Part shown: one piece after another, positions 23,087-35,400 of the stretch
Layout: the number at the start of each line of letters is the position of its first letter
How positions within the stretch are numbered: position 1 is the stretch's first letter
Assembly (NCBI GenBank): GCA_963978905.1
Contig: OZ022258.1
Location: forward strand, 24,990,716-25,054,715
Direction of reading: 5' to 3'
DNA length: 64,000 nt
DNA from: Trichostrongylus colubriformis
Taxonomy: Eukaryota > Nematoda > Chromadorea > Rhabditida > Trichostrongylidae
Made by a program: the position numbers and the translations under genes
The notes under the pieces: model-generated
What the model saw: the letters and a program-made list of their open reading frames with translations, nothing else
Told to the model about the DNA's origin: nothing
Database searches by the model: none

Positions 23087-25283
23087 GTTTGTGTTCCCTC
23101 ATCACTGCTAGGAGAGCTAAGAATCACTTTTCGATGAGTATCTTCGGTGAAATTCGTAATGGGTATAAGTTTGCGAGAGCGAGTGCAGCCCTTTTGCTGG
23201 ACATCGGTCCCTGTTCCTTTACGAAATCAGTCGGCTAGCACTAGATTGGACTGCCTAACTGGAACACGGAGTGTCTGGCGAGTGAGGCAGCGTTTAAGTG
23301 AGGTCTTTCTTTCGGTCATGAAGTCACGAAATAAGCACTGCCCTCACTGAACAGGGCATGCTAAGAGACTTCAGGGGTATGATGTTTTATTATGGATTGG
23401 GCACGTTTTCTACTTCAGCACTTCCTCTGAATTCGTACAGTACAAATACACTGCAAATAGCAGATCCAACAGTTTGTCGAGTGGTCCCCATCTCGGTGCA
23501 TAACGGCGATCGTCTTTTTACAAGTCACTACGAACATTCACGAAAGGTGATAGGTTCCTAGTGGGAAGATTTCGTAGAGGGTTTTAAGTAGCTCAGTTTT
23601 CAATATAAAAGTCCTCCCAGTGGCTTCACTTCTCTTGAAAACATCATACCTCACTCTTGTTCTCTTGAAAACAAACGGTTTGCTTTACGGTCACTTATTC
23701 CACAGTCACTTGGAAAAAGCTTCTCCACAAAAAATAGATGAATCCGATTCAAGGCCTCTAGACTTGAGTGGGGCATAAAATTATGAAAAACTGATTGTGA
23801 GCCGCCTTAAGCGCATAAATGCTTATTTGCATTTTTTTGTTTTCAGAACTCAGAATAATGGAGTATGATAGGCTGTGGGATATCCCTTGGTGACATTTTT
23901 GCATGTTACAATGTACGAGCAGTTCTCTGATCTTCGTGCTTTGAGCTTCGAGCAGTTTGGTCACCTAAGCTTCGGTCTTTTGGGCTAGTTTGTAATCTGA
24001 CTATCTGACTTCCGGTTGAAAAGGTGGGGTCGTATCATACTATTTCTCTAAATAACAAGTTTGTCCGCGAGTTGAGAGAGTAATCAGATTTCGCTTGAAA
24101 AATGACTCGTTCTGATGAGCTGCTGTTGCAGGTTATGAGGCTTGGTGGGGGCTGTCAGCGGAACTCGTAGACGCACACTTGTGTGCTAATGCATAATTCA
24201 CCTATGGAGCATTTCCAATTCAGCGGGAGCAATGCAAGAAATCAGAAAGTAAACGCCCTTGCAACGTTTTCTGCAATTGCAAATTCTGGCAAAAAATGAC
24301 CAGCTATGTGCAAAATCAATCACTTTGATGCACTTCCAGGAATACTTGGTTATGCCCGCCCTTTCCGTGGGCATATTGCTCTCTAACCCCAATAGAGTTA
24401 CCATGAGCATTTGATTTCAACAGTTTTTGCTTGTTTCATCTTCCGGTGAAGGCCTTTAGTCTAGAAAGTACGGTAGGATTACGTAGGCACTTCGGTGGGT
24501 TATTCTGAATCATCGTAACCAATTATTAGACATTACTTGTGTTCATTGAATGAGAGCATATTTTCAGCTAATTACGGTCACCCTTCATGGAAGTTCTGTT
24601 TTTTCTATGAACTGATTTAATGAGAAAATAAAAAAGAAATTGAGTGAACCACGCCTACGGTAGAATACCAAGAATTTATTGAATTTTTCCTATGATGTAC
24701 CGCATACGCTGAGCTGCCTCATAATCGCTCTACTTTGTACATATATGCATAAATCCTCTTCCTGTTTATCGCAAGGAATTCTGGTTTGATCCTCCCATGT
24801 CTTTGGTGTTTCCGAAAACGGCTCATTCTCTTCGCGATGAATAGGCGCACCATGTAATTCCACGCCCATTTTTGCGTCGAGCTGTCAGTTCGTTAGGATT
24901 ATTGAGGGCATTCTTCTTCTTCATCCCGTTAGCTGTAGAAATTGAAGTCTTCTGCTTGATTCATATGAGGTTCGGATTAGCATTCTGCGTTTTGTCCGAA
25001 TTATCGTCCATTGCATGTGTTGGTCACTCATTGCATTCAGACCCTCTGTTTCGCAGGAACTGAGCATACGAAGCGCCATTGCCAGTGCTCATGAAAGCTT
25101 TCATTCTTATTCGAGCTAACCTCCTTTTCAGAGACCCCTGAAGGTAATCTCAGAAGGAAATGGGATAAATTTGGAATATAGGAATAGATGTGCCCACCAC
25201 TAAAACAGCGGTCAGTCCTTTTCCCTCGCATCACCCCTCAGTGGCTAGTGAAGGAAACCAGTCTCAATTCCCCCCCCCCCCAT
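23087..25283. other. No recognised gene
   Basis: Short open frames only, and no repeat units recognised beyond a small duplication of TCTCTTGAAAAC near 23630-23670. A poly-C run at 25270-25281 borders the next element. Confidence 0.4.
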
Positions 25284-25506
25284 GGTGTGTACCCTTATGT
25301 CAGGATCTCGAACCGCGGCATGTCACAAGAGAAGTAATGCGGACGAGCTAACGGCGCCATGTTGTTGGGTCCCGCAGCGATTACAAGTCAACTGCGTGTC
25401 GCGCCCACTGTAATCGTTCTAAGGTCCAACTATCGCGACGCGCATAGCTCACACACTGCGCCACGCCGTCGTCGTCGTGCGAAATCGTGACATAAGGGTA
25501 CACACC
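25284..25506. mobile_element. Short element with perfect 19-bp terminal inverted repeats
   Basis: GGTGTGTACCCTTATGTCA (25284-25302) and its exact reverse complement (25488-25506) bound 223 bp. On the minus strand the interior begins GGCGTGGCGCAGTGTGTGAG (A-box-like TGGCGCAGTG) and ends near GGTTCGAGATCC (B-box-like), but these boxes are much farther apart than in a tRNA. No open frame. A MITE that may have captured tRNA-like sequence. Confidence 0.75.
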
Positions 25507-27020
25507 CCTCACCCCAGAAAACTCACTCATCAACAGCATCACATCACAAAATGCAGCGCAACGAGATCGTGAGAAGGTCCCAAGACGCGCTTATCAGCGC
25601 GAATCCCGCCACTTATAATCTTTTCAAAATCAAATCTGATTTACAGAGTGCACGTACCCCAGTTCTCATTTCCTTCCCTGCCCTTGACCTTTAAGTTGCG
25701 ATGCACCTACCACTGGCAGCCAAACATCTATCAAATCCAATTTTTACAGCGCAAGGAAATGGCTGCTGTCTCCTACAAAGTAGTGCCCAAATTATCCAGA
25801 AAAAATTTATGGAAGATAGACATTGTGCAAATCGAAGTTATTGATCTATAATACCACCAGCTGGGCTAGCGCATACTTCTGCACGCGTAACTTCATGCGC
25901 CTAGTGGGTCCAACAGATTTGTACCCACTACAATGTCACGCTTCGCCCATTATGGGTGGGTTTTCGCTCATGTCAAGCGTGTTCAAGACAGCTTGGACAT
26001 TTTTCATTTCTACCAATCCTTTCCTGGTCTTTAGGATGAGTTGTGACCTAGTTATGAGTTCTTGTTGTGAGTACCGCCTACTTGGGAGGCGCTCCGCCCA
26101 CTGCATTCAGGCCTCTATCATGACATTTAGAAACTCATCCTTGACTATATTCGTCTTTTACCCTTATTTGGGTCACACTGAGAAACAATTAATAATTTCC
26201 CGTCTGAAAACGGAACATTTCAGTGCACGCTCTGCCCACAAAGGCGGAGCTTGCTTTGTCCATGTACGGAGGGACACATAGACGAAGCGTTTTATATATA
26301 GTAGGGATTATTCTTCCGCCGCCTTTATTTCTCCAATTTTCCTATATTACATCGCCCGAATTCTTTTTTTTTGCGAAAAGCACACATGTGTTAAGGCATA
26401 CCACATTGAAAAGTAGAGCCGTAAGATGAATTCCACTGCGTTGCTCTCAGTTTCTTTGCTGACTGTGAGATGGCATCGATGATGTTGATAAACTTGGTTA
26501 ACGTCAGCGGCGTCCAATGCATTTTCTCTTGCATCCGTTGTGGAAACTTTTGCAAAGTGTTACCGGCGATTCTTCACTTTATCTTAGTCATCGTACTGTG
26601 GTTTTTGAGTGCTTGTAAGTGGTTCTTGTGGGTAATATTCGGCAAAGGAACGAAATACAGCTGTGCCGAATACTATTTTCTTTATGATGGACTAAAACTT
26701 CAAGAGGTTTACTCAATGGGTAACTCTTAGGAACCATTCTTGCCCCTGAATGGGTCCACTAGTCACATAAAAGGATTAAGTCAGCGCGTTCACTCGAATG
26801 AAGAGTCACGAAAATGCTTATTGGCTCAACATCACGTTAAGAATTCTGGGAATAACTTGCGGTGTGATTGTTATTCTCATTTTGCTGAATAGACAGCATC
26901 ATAATCCTCGACCTGCCAATATTACCACTGTGATTCTTCTAGCAGTGTAATTAACCCGACTTTGCTGAACAACACCGAGCGCGACACAATCGTTGCGAGG
27001 GTGCTCGCGACGGGGTAGGA
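25507..27020. other. No recognised gene
   Basis: Plus-strand open frames at 25823-26281 (152 codons) and 26470-26730 (86 codons, hydrophobic) have no recognisable domain, conserved motif or splice context, so I do not call them genes. Confidence 0.35.
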
Positions 27021-27200
27021 GTCGCGAGGTCTAATTTCCGCTTCGCGGCGGTGCACTCGCGACGCCACCAGTACGACTCGCCTTATCCATTGCCCTTGGG
27101 AGCCGGCCGAGCGCGACTGCGTCACGTCTGCGCTTTCACTCATGCCACACCCCCTCCCCACTGGCACCCGCGCCCACCGCGCGGAAATTCGACCTCACTA
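27021..27200 (+). mobile_element. GC-rich inverted-repeat element, copy 2
   Basis: GCGAGGTCTAATTTCCGC near 27023-27040 is mirrored by GCGGAAATTCGACCTC near 27181-27196, with flanking extension. The core repeats the family blocks CGCTTCGCGGCGG, CACTCGCGACG, CCACCAGTACGACTCG, GAGCGCGACTGCGTCA and CACTGGCACCCGCGCCC. Its ends differ from those of the other two copies. Confidence 0.65.
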
Positions 27201-27669
27201 CCCCCCCCCCCTCGAGACGTGTTCACGGTAAACGTGATGCTGTTGTATTTGATGGTGAGATGTCGCTTGATAAAAGGTGCCTTCTTCCCCCTTATTGAAC
27301 ATGCATTTTTCTATATCATCTCTGCAACGTTGCATGAATACGTTGCGTCCCAGAGATTGGTAAATCTTGCAGACTGTGGTGAAGGAGGAGCCGTGCAACA
27401 CAGTGATGTATCAGTGACCGCCGCGTACAGTAACGCAATCCGTCAGCTTTATTGAAATGATTCAGACATCCTCAGATGGAAGTCGTGTCCAGGACAGCTC
27501 TACAAAAAGGAACCGTCCGTGGAAGTTCAATGATTCTGATTCCTATTGAAAGCACCCTATCAGACACAATACGTCGACCGTCTTTGAGAACCTTTATCTC
27601 AGTGAACTCTTGTTTTCGCGTGAAACTTTGCATGCAGACCTGAGTCCGCAAATACGACATAATAATGAG
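27201..27669. other. Unassigned sequence
   Basis: Poly-C at 27201-27212, then unique-looking DNA with no gene or repeat recognised. Confidence 0.4.
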
Positions 27670-27827
27670 TACACTCCATTTCCCACGGCCTGTCAGGTCG
27701 TGGCCTACGGACTTCGATGAACGTATATCAAAGTCTCTCACCCCGCCACACACTCTCACTCTCGCCACGTACTCTCTCAACCAAGTCCATGGGCCACGCC
27801 CTGCCAGGCCGTGGGAAGTGGACTGTA
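27670..27827. mobile_element. Short inverted-repeat element, family AGTCCA, copy 2
   Basis: The left end TACACTCCATTTCCCACGG and the right end CCGTGGGAAGTGGACTGTA are near-perfect reverse complements with TA at both edges (158 bp). The interior carries CTCTCACTCTCGCC and GGGCCACGCCCT, also seen in copies at 2438 and 49132. The best-preserved member of the family. Confidence 0.8.
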
Positions 27828-28149
27828 ATAATAGATGGACTTGCGTTTTCGGAGACAATCCGTTTAGAGGCACAATTCACGATAATTTTTATGGGTCATC
27901 TGACTTCATAAGGACTCTAGGGTGCTAGAGAACACAAGTGAAGAAAGAACCAGAACAAATTTCATAAACCCTCAAAATGTGGCGCTCCTGACCTTTGGCT
28001 TCGACGAGCTTGCAGCCTAAAAGAACTTGGACAAAATTTATGTGATAGTATCATCCGAGAAGGTTGCTGTCATTATGGGAACTTCCCATCCCATCTTATC
28101 GCAGTCGATACCACGCCTCTTCTCCACGTAGGTGTTACCGCTGCTCCGT
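27828..28149. other. Unassigned sequence
   Basis: No gene or repeat recognised. Confidence 0.35.
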
Positions 28150-28550
28150 TAGCTTGAAGGAACCAGTAGGGGTAAGATAAAACTGAGATCTGGGAGTACA
28201 CGTTCTCTAAAAATGAGCCATCTACTTCAGAAGAGGTCACATGTGGTGAAAATCGCATATAAAAAACGAGGCTTGGGGTCTTATGGCGACCCCGAAGCTT
28301 GGCATGCCGTTATGCGGTTGTGCGGCCGAGGGAGTCGCCGTGGAGGGGCAGGACAACAATCGCGGCCGGCTGGTTCAGACTCTGACCTGTTTACAGTCCA
28401 CCCCGGCTAGTGAAGCAGAGGACGAGAGGGAGAAGGGGCATGTTCAGGTTCCGATTCCTCGGGCTTTTCGCGGTTTTTGTCGTTCTTTCTCTATTACCAC
28501 ATTGCTGAGCGCCCCTACTTTCATAATCCTCCAATTTGCCAAATTTACCT
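28150..28550 (+). repeat. Dispersed repeat family R1, copy 2
   Basis: Same block order as copy 1 at 14556: AGGAACCAGTAGGGGTAAG, GTACACGTTCTCT, CTTGGGGTCTTA, CGCGGCCGGC, CACCCCGGCTAGTGAAGCAG, GAGAAGGGG, then CGGGCTTTTCGC-GTTTTT. About 400 bp, non-coding. Confidence 0.65.
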
Positions 28551-29002
28551 CTCCTGGTGTCTTTAATCGTATATGGCCGTAGGATATCTTGAGACTGTAG
28601 CTTTCATCTCATTTACGCGTTCAGTGCGCATTTAGCATTCACCGCCGCGCCGCGGTAATGCCAGGCACTTTGCGGTTTTGGAAGGGTAAATATGCTCGGG
28701 GACGAATAATCATATTATCATGAATTGTGCCTTGGAGTCCTTCGGTTTCTCTTTCGCTTCACCTTCGTAACCTTTCGAGTGCGCCGCCGTTGTTATGGTG
28801 ACTACTGATCGAATCGCTGCGCAGGAGAGTTGCTAAAGTGGATCGCAACGATGACATTCAGGAGTGATTGTACGTTAACCTTGCAAAAATGCCGCGACAA
28901 AGTCAAAAGCATGGGAACATGTCAATTCGTTGCGAAACCAATGCATGGAAAGATGGAGAAAGACGGCGCTGGGAAGGCTTGATGAATCGTAGCAGGTTCC
29001 TC
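28551..29002. other. Unassigned sequence
   Basis: No gene or repeat recognised. Confidence 0.35.
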
Positions 29003-29277
29003 GGTGAGGCTACTCACGCCAGAAAAAAACCTTGTGGTCGCCGCGGCGGGTGCGAGTGCCAGTGGCAGGGCATGGCAGCTTTGAAGCGAGGCAGTGTGGC
29101 ATGGGTGGAGGAGGCAGGTTGGCGTGGATGCAGGAGGCAGAGCGGCATGGGTGGAAGCGCATAAGTGACGCAGTCACGCTCTGCCGGGCTCTCAAGAGCA
29201 ATCGATTCGCTAGTCGTACTGGTGACGCCGCGAGTGCGACGCCGCTGAAGCGACTTTCTGGCGTATGTAGCCTCACC
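29003..29277 (-). mobile_element. GC-rich inverted-repeat element, copy 3
   Basis: GGTGAGGCTACTCACGCCAG (from 29003) is mirrored by CTGGCGTATGTAGCCTCACC (to 29277), a 23-bp terminal inverted repeat with two mismatches including the adjoining AAA. The core, read on the minus strand, carries the family blocks CACTCGCGGCG, CACCAGTACGACTAGCG and CCACTGGCACTCGCACCCGC. A more diverged partial relative seems to follow at about 29290-29540. Confidence 0.75.
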
Positions 29278-32200
29278 CCAGGTGCCCTACCGCCTGGGAT
29301 TGCGACTGCTGAATTTGTACGATGTTCGGCGCAGCATCGGCTCCTTCTGCACCTCTTCCGATCGCAACTTGATGTATGCCGAAATTGGCAGGTTTAGGTC
29401 GTGTGCATACTTGCGAAGTCAGGGCGTGACTGTGTTCACAGGCAGTGAGGCACAGTTGCACGGGAGACATGAAGAGACGACGCAGCCACGTCTTGCCGCA
29501 GACACCACAAGGTATAAACGCGGCCCTACGAGCAGGCACTGTCTGCGCCTTCCGCAGATGACTGAGGGTTTTTCTTAACTGGATTGCTACACGATTGTCA
29601 TGTCAGCACGAACTACGCAATTACTTGTGGAATAAGTCGCATATCTTCTATGGGAAATTAATTGCTGGCGATTCGTCGCTGAAGGAATCGAAGGCATACA
29701 TACATGTCTTGGGTGGATCCAATACAGCCCATCGTGCTGGTGTTATGGAGAATAATGATTGCGATTTGTAATCACAACATAATCGCTAATACTTCGAATG
29801 ACACAAATTCTAAGTAAATTTTGTGATTACATAAAAAAGGTAATGGGAACATGGCAACTTTTGGATTTGGTAATGAGCTGATACGCGGGCTATCACGAAT
29901 GGAAAGGGCCGTAAGTAAAGAGTGCAGCAGCGTATCCCACGTAAGCCTGTCAACCATTGTTGGTCTGCGGGTGATTTCTTCACTGAACTTACGCGTGCCC
30001 TAACATGGATCCTACTGCTCTGCCTAACTCACCACTGGATAGTGGACGGTCAGGCTTGCAATGACAGAAATGGTGCAGCCGATCTCGACTCAGCTGGAAC
30101 CTTTGTCATGAAATCTTTTCGCATTTTCTAGTAACACATGAACGCTGCACCACTTATTTGATGGCACTCTGATCTTCTGAAAATCTTATTTCAAGGTGGC
30201 TTCTTTTATAATGAGTTATTCTATTGTTGTTCACACCTGCATCTGTGCCGGAGATTCGCTGAAAGTGCAAGTGTTTTTATGGGGTGACTGGTGCTCTTTA
30301 CTTAATGAGGTTTTCCTCATTATTTATGAATTCGTGACTAGTCATCGGGCGCGCGTCGAAATTAGCTTGCTTATAGCTACGCAGGCTGCGTGCAACAGAA
30401 CAGTGATCGCACCAGGGACCAAGCGCTGACGAAATAATGAGGGAAGAATTCTCGTGAACTCATAAGCCGATGTGACTTTACCGGATATCCATTAATGTGT
30501 TCTGTGGGATTATATGAATGGTCAAGGAAAAAATATAATGGAGCAGGTCTCAAGATTTATTAAATTCAGTCAGGCGCTATGCGTTTTCTAATAGGGTTCT
30601 GCCATCCGCCCCACTTCACCACTCCATCAAGACTTATGTTTGCAAGAAACAAGGCTCTGTTTTCTTGGGTTCGGATGTTATTCATGAGTTCTTCTTTCTT
30701 CTTTGCTCATTTAAGACGTTTTCTCGTACGACGGTTGTTGCTCATCCACCATTCAACATTCGTCTGATGATGCTCTTGTTTACATTTCTCGCCCGATAGC
30801 AGAGTACCCTCATTTCGAAGAAGAAGAAGTCTCTTCCGCTTATTGCCATCGAATTTATAGGCTCAGCACAACAGCCTCTTCCGTTTATTTTTTAGCTTCA
30901 TCCCTTTCCTCGAAAGTGCTTCTGAGAATAAATTGTATAAAACAGAAAATAGTGAGAAAACGGTGAAAAGGAAGCTGTGGAAGGTCACTCATTTTGAACA
31001 GTCACAAGCAAGAGCTTTTTTTAAAAGCAGTTGTTAATCTTTCGAAATTTGCCTACCCTGCATTCACATGCTCCCATAATACAAGCATTTTTTTCTAGCC
31101 TGTACATATATCGCGCGGAATATGCCTTTAATCATAGCCGTCTGACTTTTAAAATAGTCGCTTTTCCAAACACCTAAACTGTTCCGCTTCCTTGGAAAGC
31201 TACATGTCATAGGTGAAGAAAGGTGATTCCGGTGAATATAGATTGTTAACAAGGAAGCAATGCCGGCGAATTCTAACTAGGAAATTTGGATGCAAACAAA
31301 AAACTTCTTGGGAACTCAATTCAGTTGACAAACAAAAATTAAATTTGTCTCGGATTGAAGAAAAGTACGTGTCAGTAATAAAATTTGTCGACTGATTGAG
31401 TGCTGAAATCGGCACAAATTGTGTGCGACTAGACGTGTAAAAAGTTAAGAGAATAATGTTCCGAGAGACCAGTCGAAAAGCATTCAGTTTAAGAGTTGTA
31501 TAGGAGAATGAAAATGGTCTTGAGGGATCGAAATGAGAATTTCCTGAGCAGGAAATGCATGACATTTGTTTCTGTAGAATTTGCTTATCACGCATCGTTG
31601 TGTGACCTATGGAGTGAGTCTATATGAGAAGGACCAATAAATTTCATTCGAGATTCGTTGATGGGACGCAGGAACGAATACTCGGTGTTTTTTGAGGGAA
31701 GGCTTCAGTGAAGGGGGGTCAAAATCATGCTGTTGCTAGCTAGAAACTATTTGGCTTAGGAGGTTTATGGGTCGGTAAACATTTGAACTTCCGGATGAAT
31801 TCATCATCGAGTATAGCGAAGGATCCTGTGTAGGACTGATCTGCAATGTGTGTGCGTGTGCTAAAATACCTTCTGTTCGCACCCCACCCCCTCTGAGAGT
31901 AGCCTCGAGGAAACCAGGTCAGTCGGCTAACCTATTAGGGCGGTAAATCCTTCGGTAAATATTCAGAACCTTTATTGCGCCACCACAGTACGAAGTCACG
32001 GCGCTATACTCGCTCGATCCCGCGCTAGCCACACCCACTCAGGCTTCTTATTGGTCAGTGGAGCTGAAAGGACGTGGTTCGCGTGAGCTCGATCAAATGT
32101 AGCACAGTGATTACATATTTTGGGGGAGGGAGTAGTGCATCTTAGATAGCTGCTCAAGGAGTTACTGCTCCAGGAAGCAATGCTCGACCAATAATCGGCT

Positions 32201-32334
32201 TTTCCTTTCTTTTTCATCTCTTGCAATTCGAGCGCATATTTTTCGTCTCAGTATCTATATCTTAACAGCTTACAATTAGATGATCGATCTTTAATGAGTG
32301 ACATGTCATTTTTTTCAATGCTCTACATTTTCAG
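29278..32334. other. No recognised exon; presumed upstream region or 5' intron of dkf-2
   Basis: The first dkf-2 exon I can see starts at 32335 in mid-codon, so either a coding exon lies further left or that exon is a trans-spliced first exon. I could not identify one here. Candidate open stretches (30196-30429 plus, 31200-31595 minus) lack convincing splice sites or family residues. GC-rich sequence at about 31975-32060 is unassigned. Confidence 0.35.
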
Positions 32335-32437
32335 AGCATGTTACACTGACAGTCGCTACAGTCACAAAGACATCTACTATCGAACTTTGGATCTCACCCG
32401 ATCAACAGTAATGAACGGGCTTACGTTCCAGCTTCAG
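32335..32437 (+). CDS. dkf-2: dkf-2 exon a: N-terminal conserved region
   Basis: TTTTCAG precedes 32335 and CAG|GTATGA follows 32437. The frame is open throughout ([12 protein letters not shown], then MNGLTFQLQ). It corresponds to the G-(I/L)-(S/T)-F-x-L-Q start of the conserved PKD N-terminus. The exon begins with the last base of a codon, so a coding exon upstream is expected. Alternatively the acceptor takes a spliced leader and translation starts at the ATG at 32411. Confidence 0.8.
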
Positions 32438-35400
32438 GTATGACGCTCACTACTGGCTTTATTTATTTGTTTATTGTATTTAAGAATTATGAAGTGGTGT
32501 GGAAACTTTGCCACGCCAATGTCTACAGTTGCGCAAATAATCAGCTGAGTGATTGCGATAAAGCTGGGACGTCACCCGTGCCCAACTCGGGCGGAGAACC
32601 GCACGGGTTTTATGACCTGTACGCGAGGACTTTCGAAGCTTAGCAAAGGAATCTTGGTTGTAAACACTTCGAGACGGAATCCTGAGAGTATGATCGCCGA
32701 CGGAAAACTTGCTGAACTCATGAAACGCAGGAACACTTTTTACAGGATCCTCTGAATATTGAGGAAGGGTTATCGCGGGAGGTATCGAGCTCTTTCCTTC
32801 GCAGTCTCTCAGAAATTGATTGCGGCCGTGGACAGCAACAAAGACTGAATCGTTGCTTCGTGGAGAGATATGGAACGGTACTGGGCTGTTATGGCTGTGA
32901 GCACCGGAAGCAGGTCACATCGACGTTGAGGAGACGAATGAATGGAAATAATGTCTTATGCTGCTGAACTGTGCTGAACTGGCACCTGTCCACGCGGAAC
33001 ATCGTAGATCCGTGAATTTCCTTCACGGTCGCATGTTTACATAGCTTGAACAAAGCCTTCTTTTTCGCATCAAAAGCCTTTGGCAGCTTTGCCCAGCTAG
33101 CGCTATCAGGCAAAATAGTTGCTATGTTTGCGATCATTCTCACTCAGGTAAGTTGAGGATTTCTCCTGTAACGCTGTGAAAGGAGTTAACATGACCAAGC
33201 TGCTGTACCTCCTCTAGAAATTTGCCCTTTTCCATTTTTTTCTGATGTTGTCATGTCTGTGCATAATTCAACACCGCCATTCCTTTCAGTTTGCTCCAAT
33301 TATATGAATGTTTTTGGTGCTTCTACAATTTGATTTCTCGTGAAATTATCTTTCTATTTCAGTCTGGTATCCACAAGCGAGCACTGACTATCGACTCACC
33401 GGAAATTTCCTTACGTGATTTACGAGCTGAAGCGTACAAATTCATAAAGGATACTGTAAGTATCAGCGGTCATAATTTATTATATTTTTTTGTTTTGCGG
33501 ATTCAATTCACAAGCTATTCATAGCATTGTTTATGACACTCAGTCACGTCCATTTACATTTGAGAATCGGAGCCACATTTGGCTTTTTTATTTTTTTAAA
33601 GGCTAGCTCCTTCGGTAGATTGCGGGCTTAAAACACATGTGACCGAAATCAACTTCACGGATCGTCCGTCGTCTAGATAGAAACCTTGAGCAGATAAATG
33701 TATCGATGTATTCACTTTATTGGCTAACCAGCTAGTGACAAAGTGTGAGTTGCAGCTGCATGTAATACTCCGTTACTCGAACTCGAGGGCTACTTGAAAT
33801 TGGGTCTAACCTGTACTCATTGCACAGCTTACCATGCCCAAACACTGAGTGTAGGCTAGGGCACTGAAACTTCGTTGAAGTCGCAGCATTTTCTTCGCCC
33901 GCTGCCATTTCACAATGGAATCAGTGGGTAACTTTCCGTCCGTGGTGACCCCGTTCGCGTGGCACGACGACCCATTTTGAGTGTCCTGGCCTGAACCTTG
34001 AAACAGTGCATGTAAGAGGTAAGTACGAGCGCTCTACTGTGCGCTTTCTCGAAACCATCCATGCAAAATGCGTTTCCGAAATAATGGTGGAATTGATCCT
34101 AGCTCTTCTTTTCTGAGTTTGTATCCCCACCTTGGCTTTTTTGTAGGTGCTAGGGAAAAGAAGGACTACAGTAAGTAAGCAGATACTCTGCAAGACGACT
34201 CGTTATTCTCGTCGGATTATGCTTCGGAACTTCGAGATATAACTTTATTTGGCGAAAAACCAGTATGTCTTCGCAGAACCACACTAGTTTCCCTCATTCA
34301 TCGCTCCGCTGTCGTTTTCTTGCTTGCACATAACTTCCCCTACAATTTCCGGTGGCCCTATTTCGGCACCAACATCTGGTTACGCCAACAACAATCGAAG
34401 CCATTCTTCACACTTCAGTCATAGCTGCATGTATTTTTGGGTTGTATTTTACGCGCTAATGGATTATGATGTGGAAAAATGCTAATAGAACTGAGCTCCA
34501 TCATACGCCATAACTCCTACATATTACTCACGATGGAAGCATGACATCGGGTGGATTTCACAAACAGGCCAATATTGTGAGGAGTCTTAGCACGACCTTT
34601 CTGATTTTCCCAATTTTTTCTCACGCCCTCATCTCACATTCCTCATGCCCTGTTTGGCTGATTCTCGATCGCATTGTTCCCGGCTTAGTTTGAGCTCTAT
34701 GTCGATCAACTTTTTTGAATGAGACTTTTACCCTGTTTTACGTTCCTTCAATGAACACGATAGCGCTCAGCTATTATGTGTCGAAATGGGCACGATGGAA
34801 GTAGGTAGAACGACTTCAATAGTAATTGCATTTAGGTGTGATGAAGCCGTTCTGTGTCGGGGATACTATACCTCTCTACTTTGTGTTGATGCGCTAATTC
34901 ATTATGAATTTAGCATCTGAAGCCTGAGCATGCTCGCATATCAGAAGATTCACTCGTATTTGAGGATCACTCGAATTCAAGGGCTACTTGGAAGATAGTA
35001 TTCGCTATACTCATCATTGTCTAAACACTAGTTGTAGGCCTGGGCACTCAAATAAGGTTTAGACTTGCCAGATCTTCGTTGCGCGCTGCCACTTCACAAT
35101 GGAAGCATTAGAGCATTACCCGCGTGGTACTCGTGGAGCGTGGTCATTGCATCCACAACAATATTTCGAGGTGTGAGTCATTTTGAGAAAGCTGACCTAC
35201 ACCTCGAAACATCGTCGTGGGAGCAACATGAGAGGTGGTCTTCACTGCGACACAGAATCCGCGCGGGCAGCGAAGACCAGCTGTCTCGCCTTTGTCATCG
35301 TGCACGAATACTCCATTCAATTCCAAATCTTGAAAAGGCTTATAGTGAAACGTAAGTAGAGGGCAGGTGTAAGAAATGTTGAATGAACCGAACCACGTAG

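Noticed and set aside
25855..25925. tRNA gene suggested by CAGCTGGGCTAGCGCA
   Set aside because: No T-arm GTTCRANNC follows at tRNA distance and no acceptor stem could be paired.
31200..31595. 131-codon minus-strand open frame
   Set aside because: AT-rich, no domain, and a mirror open frame on the other strand; probably chance.
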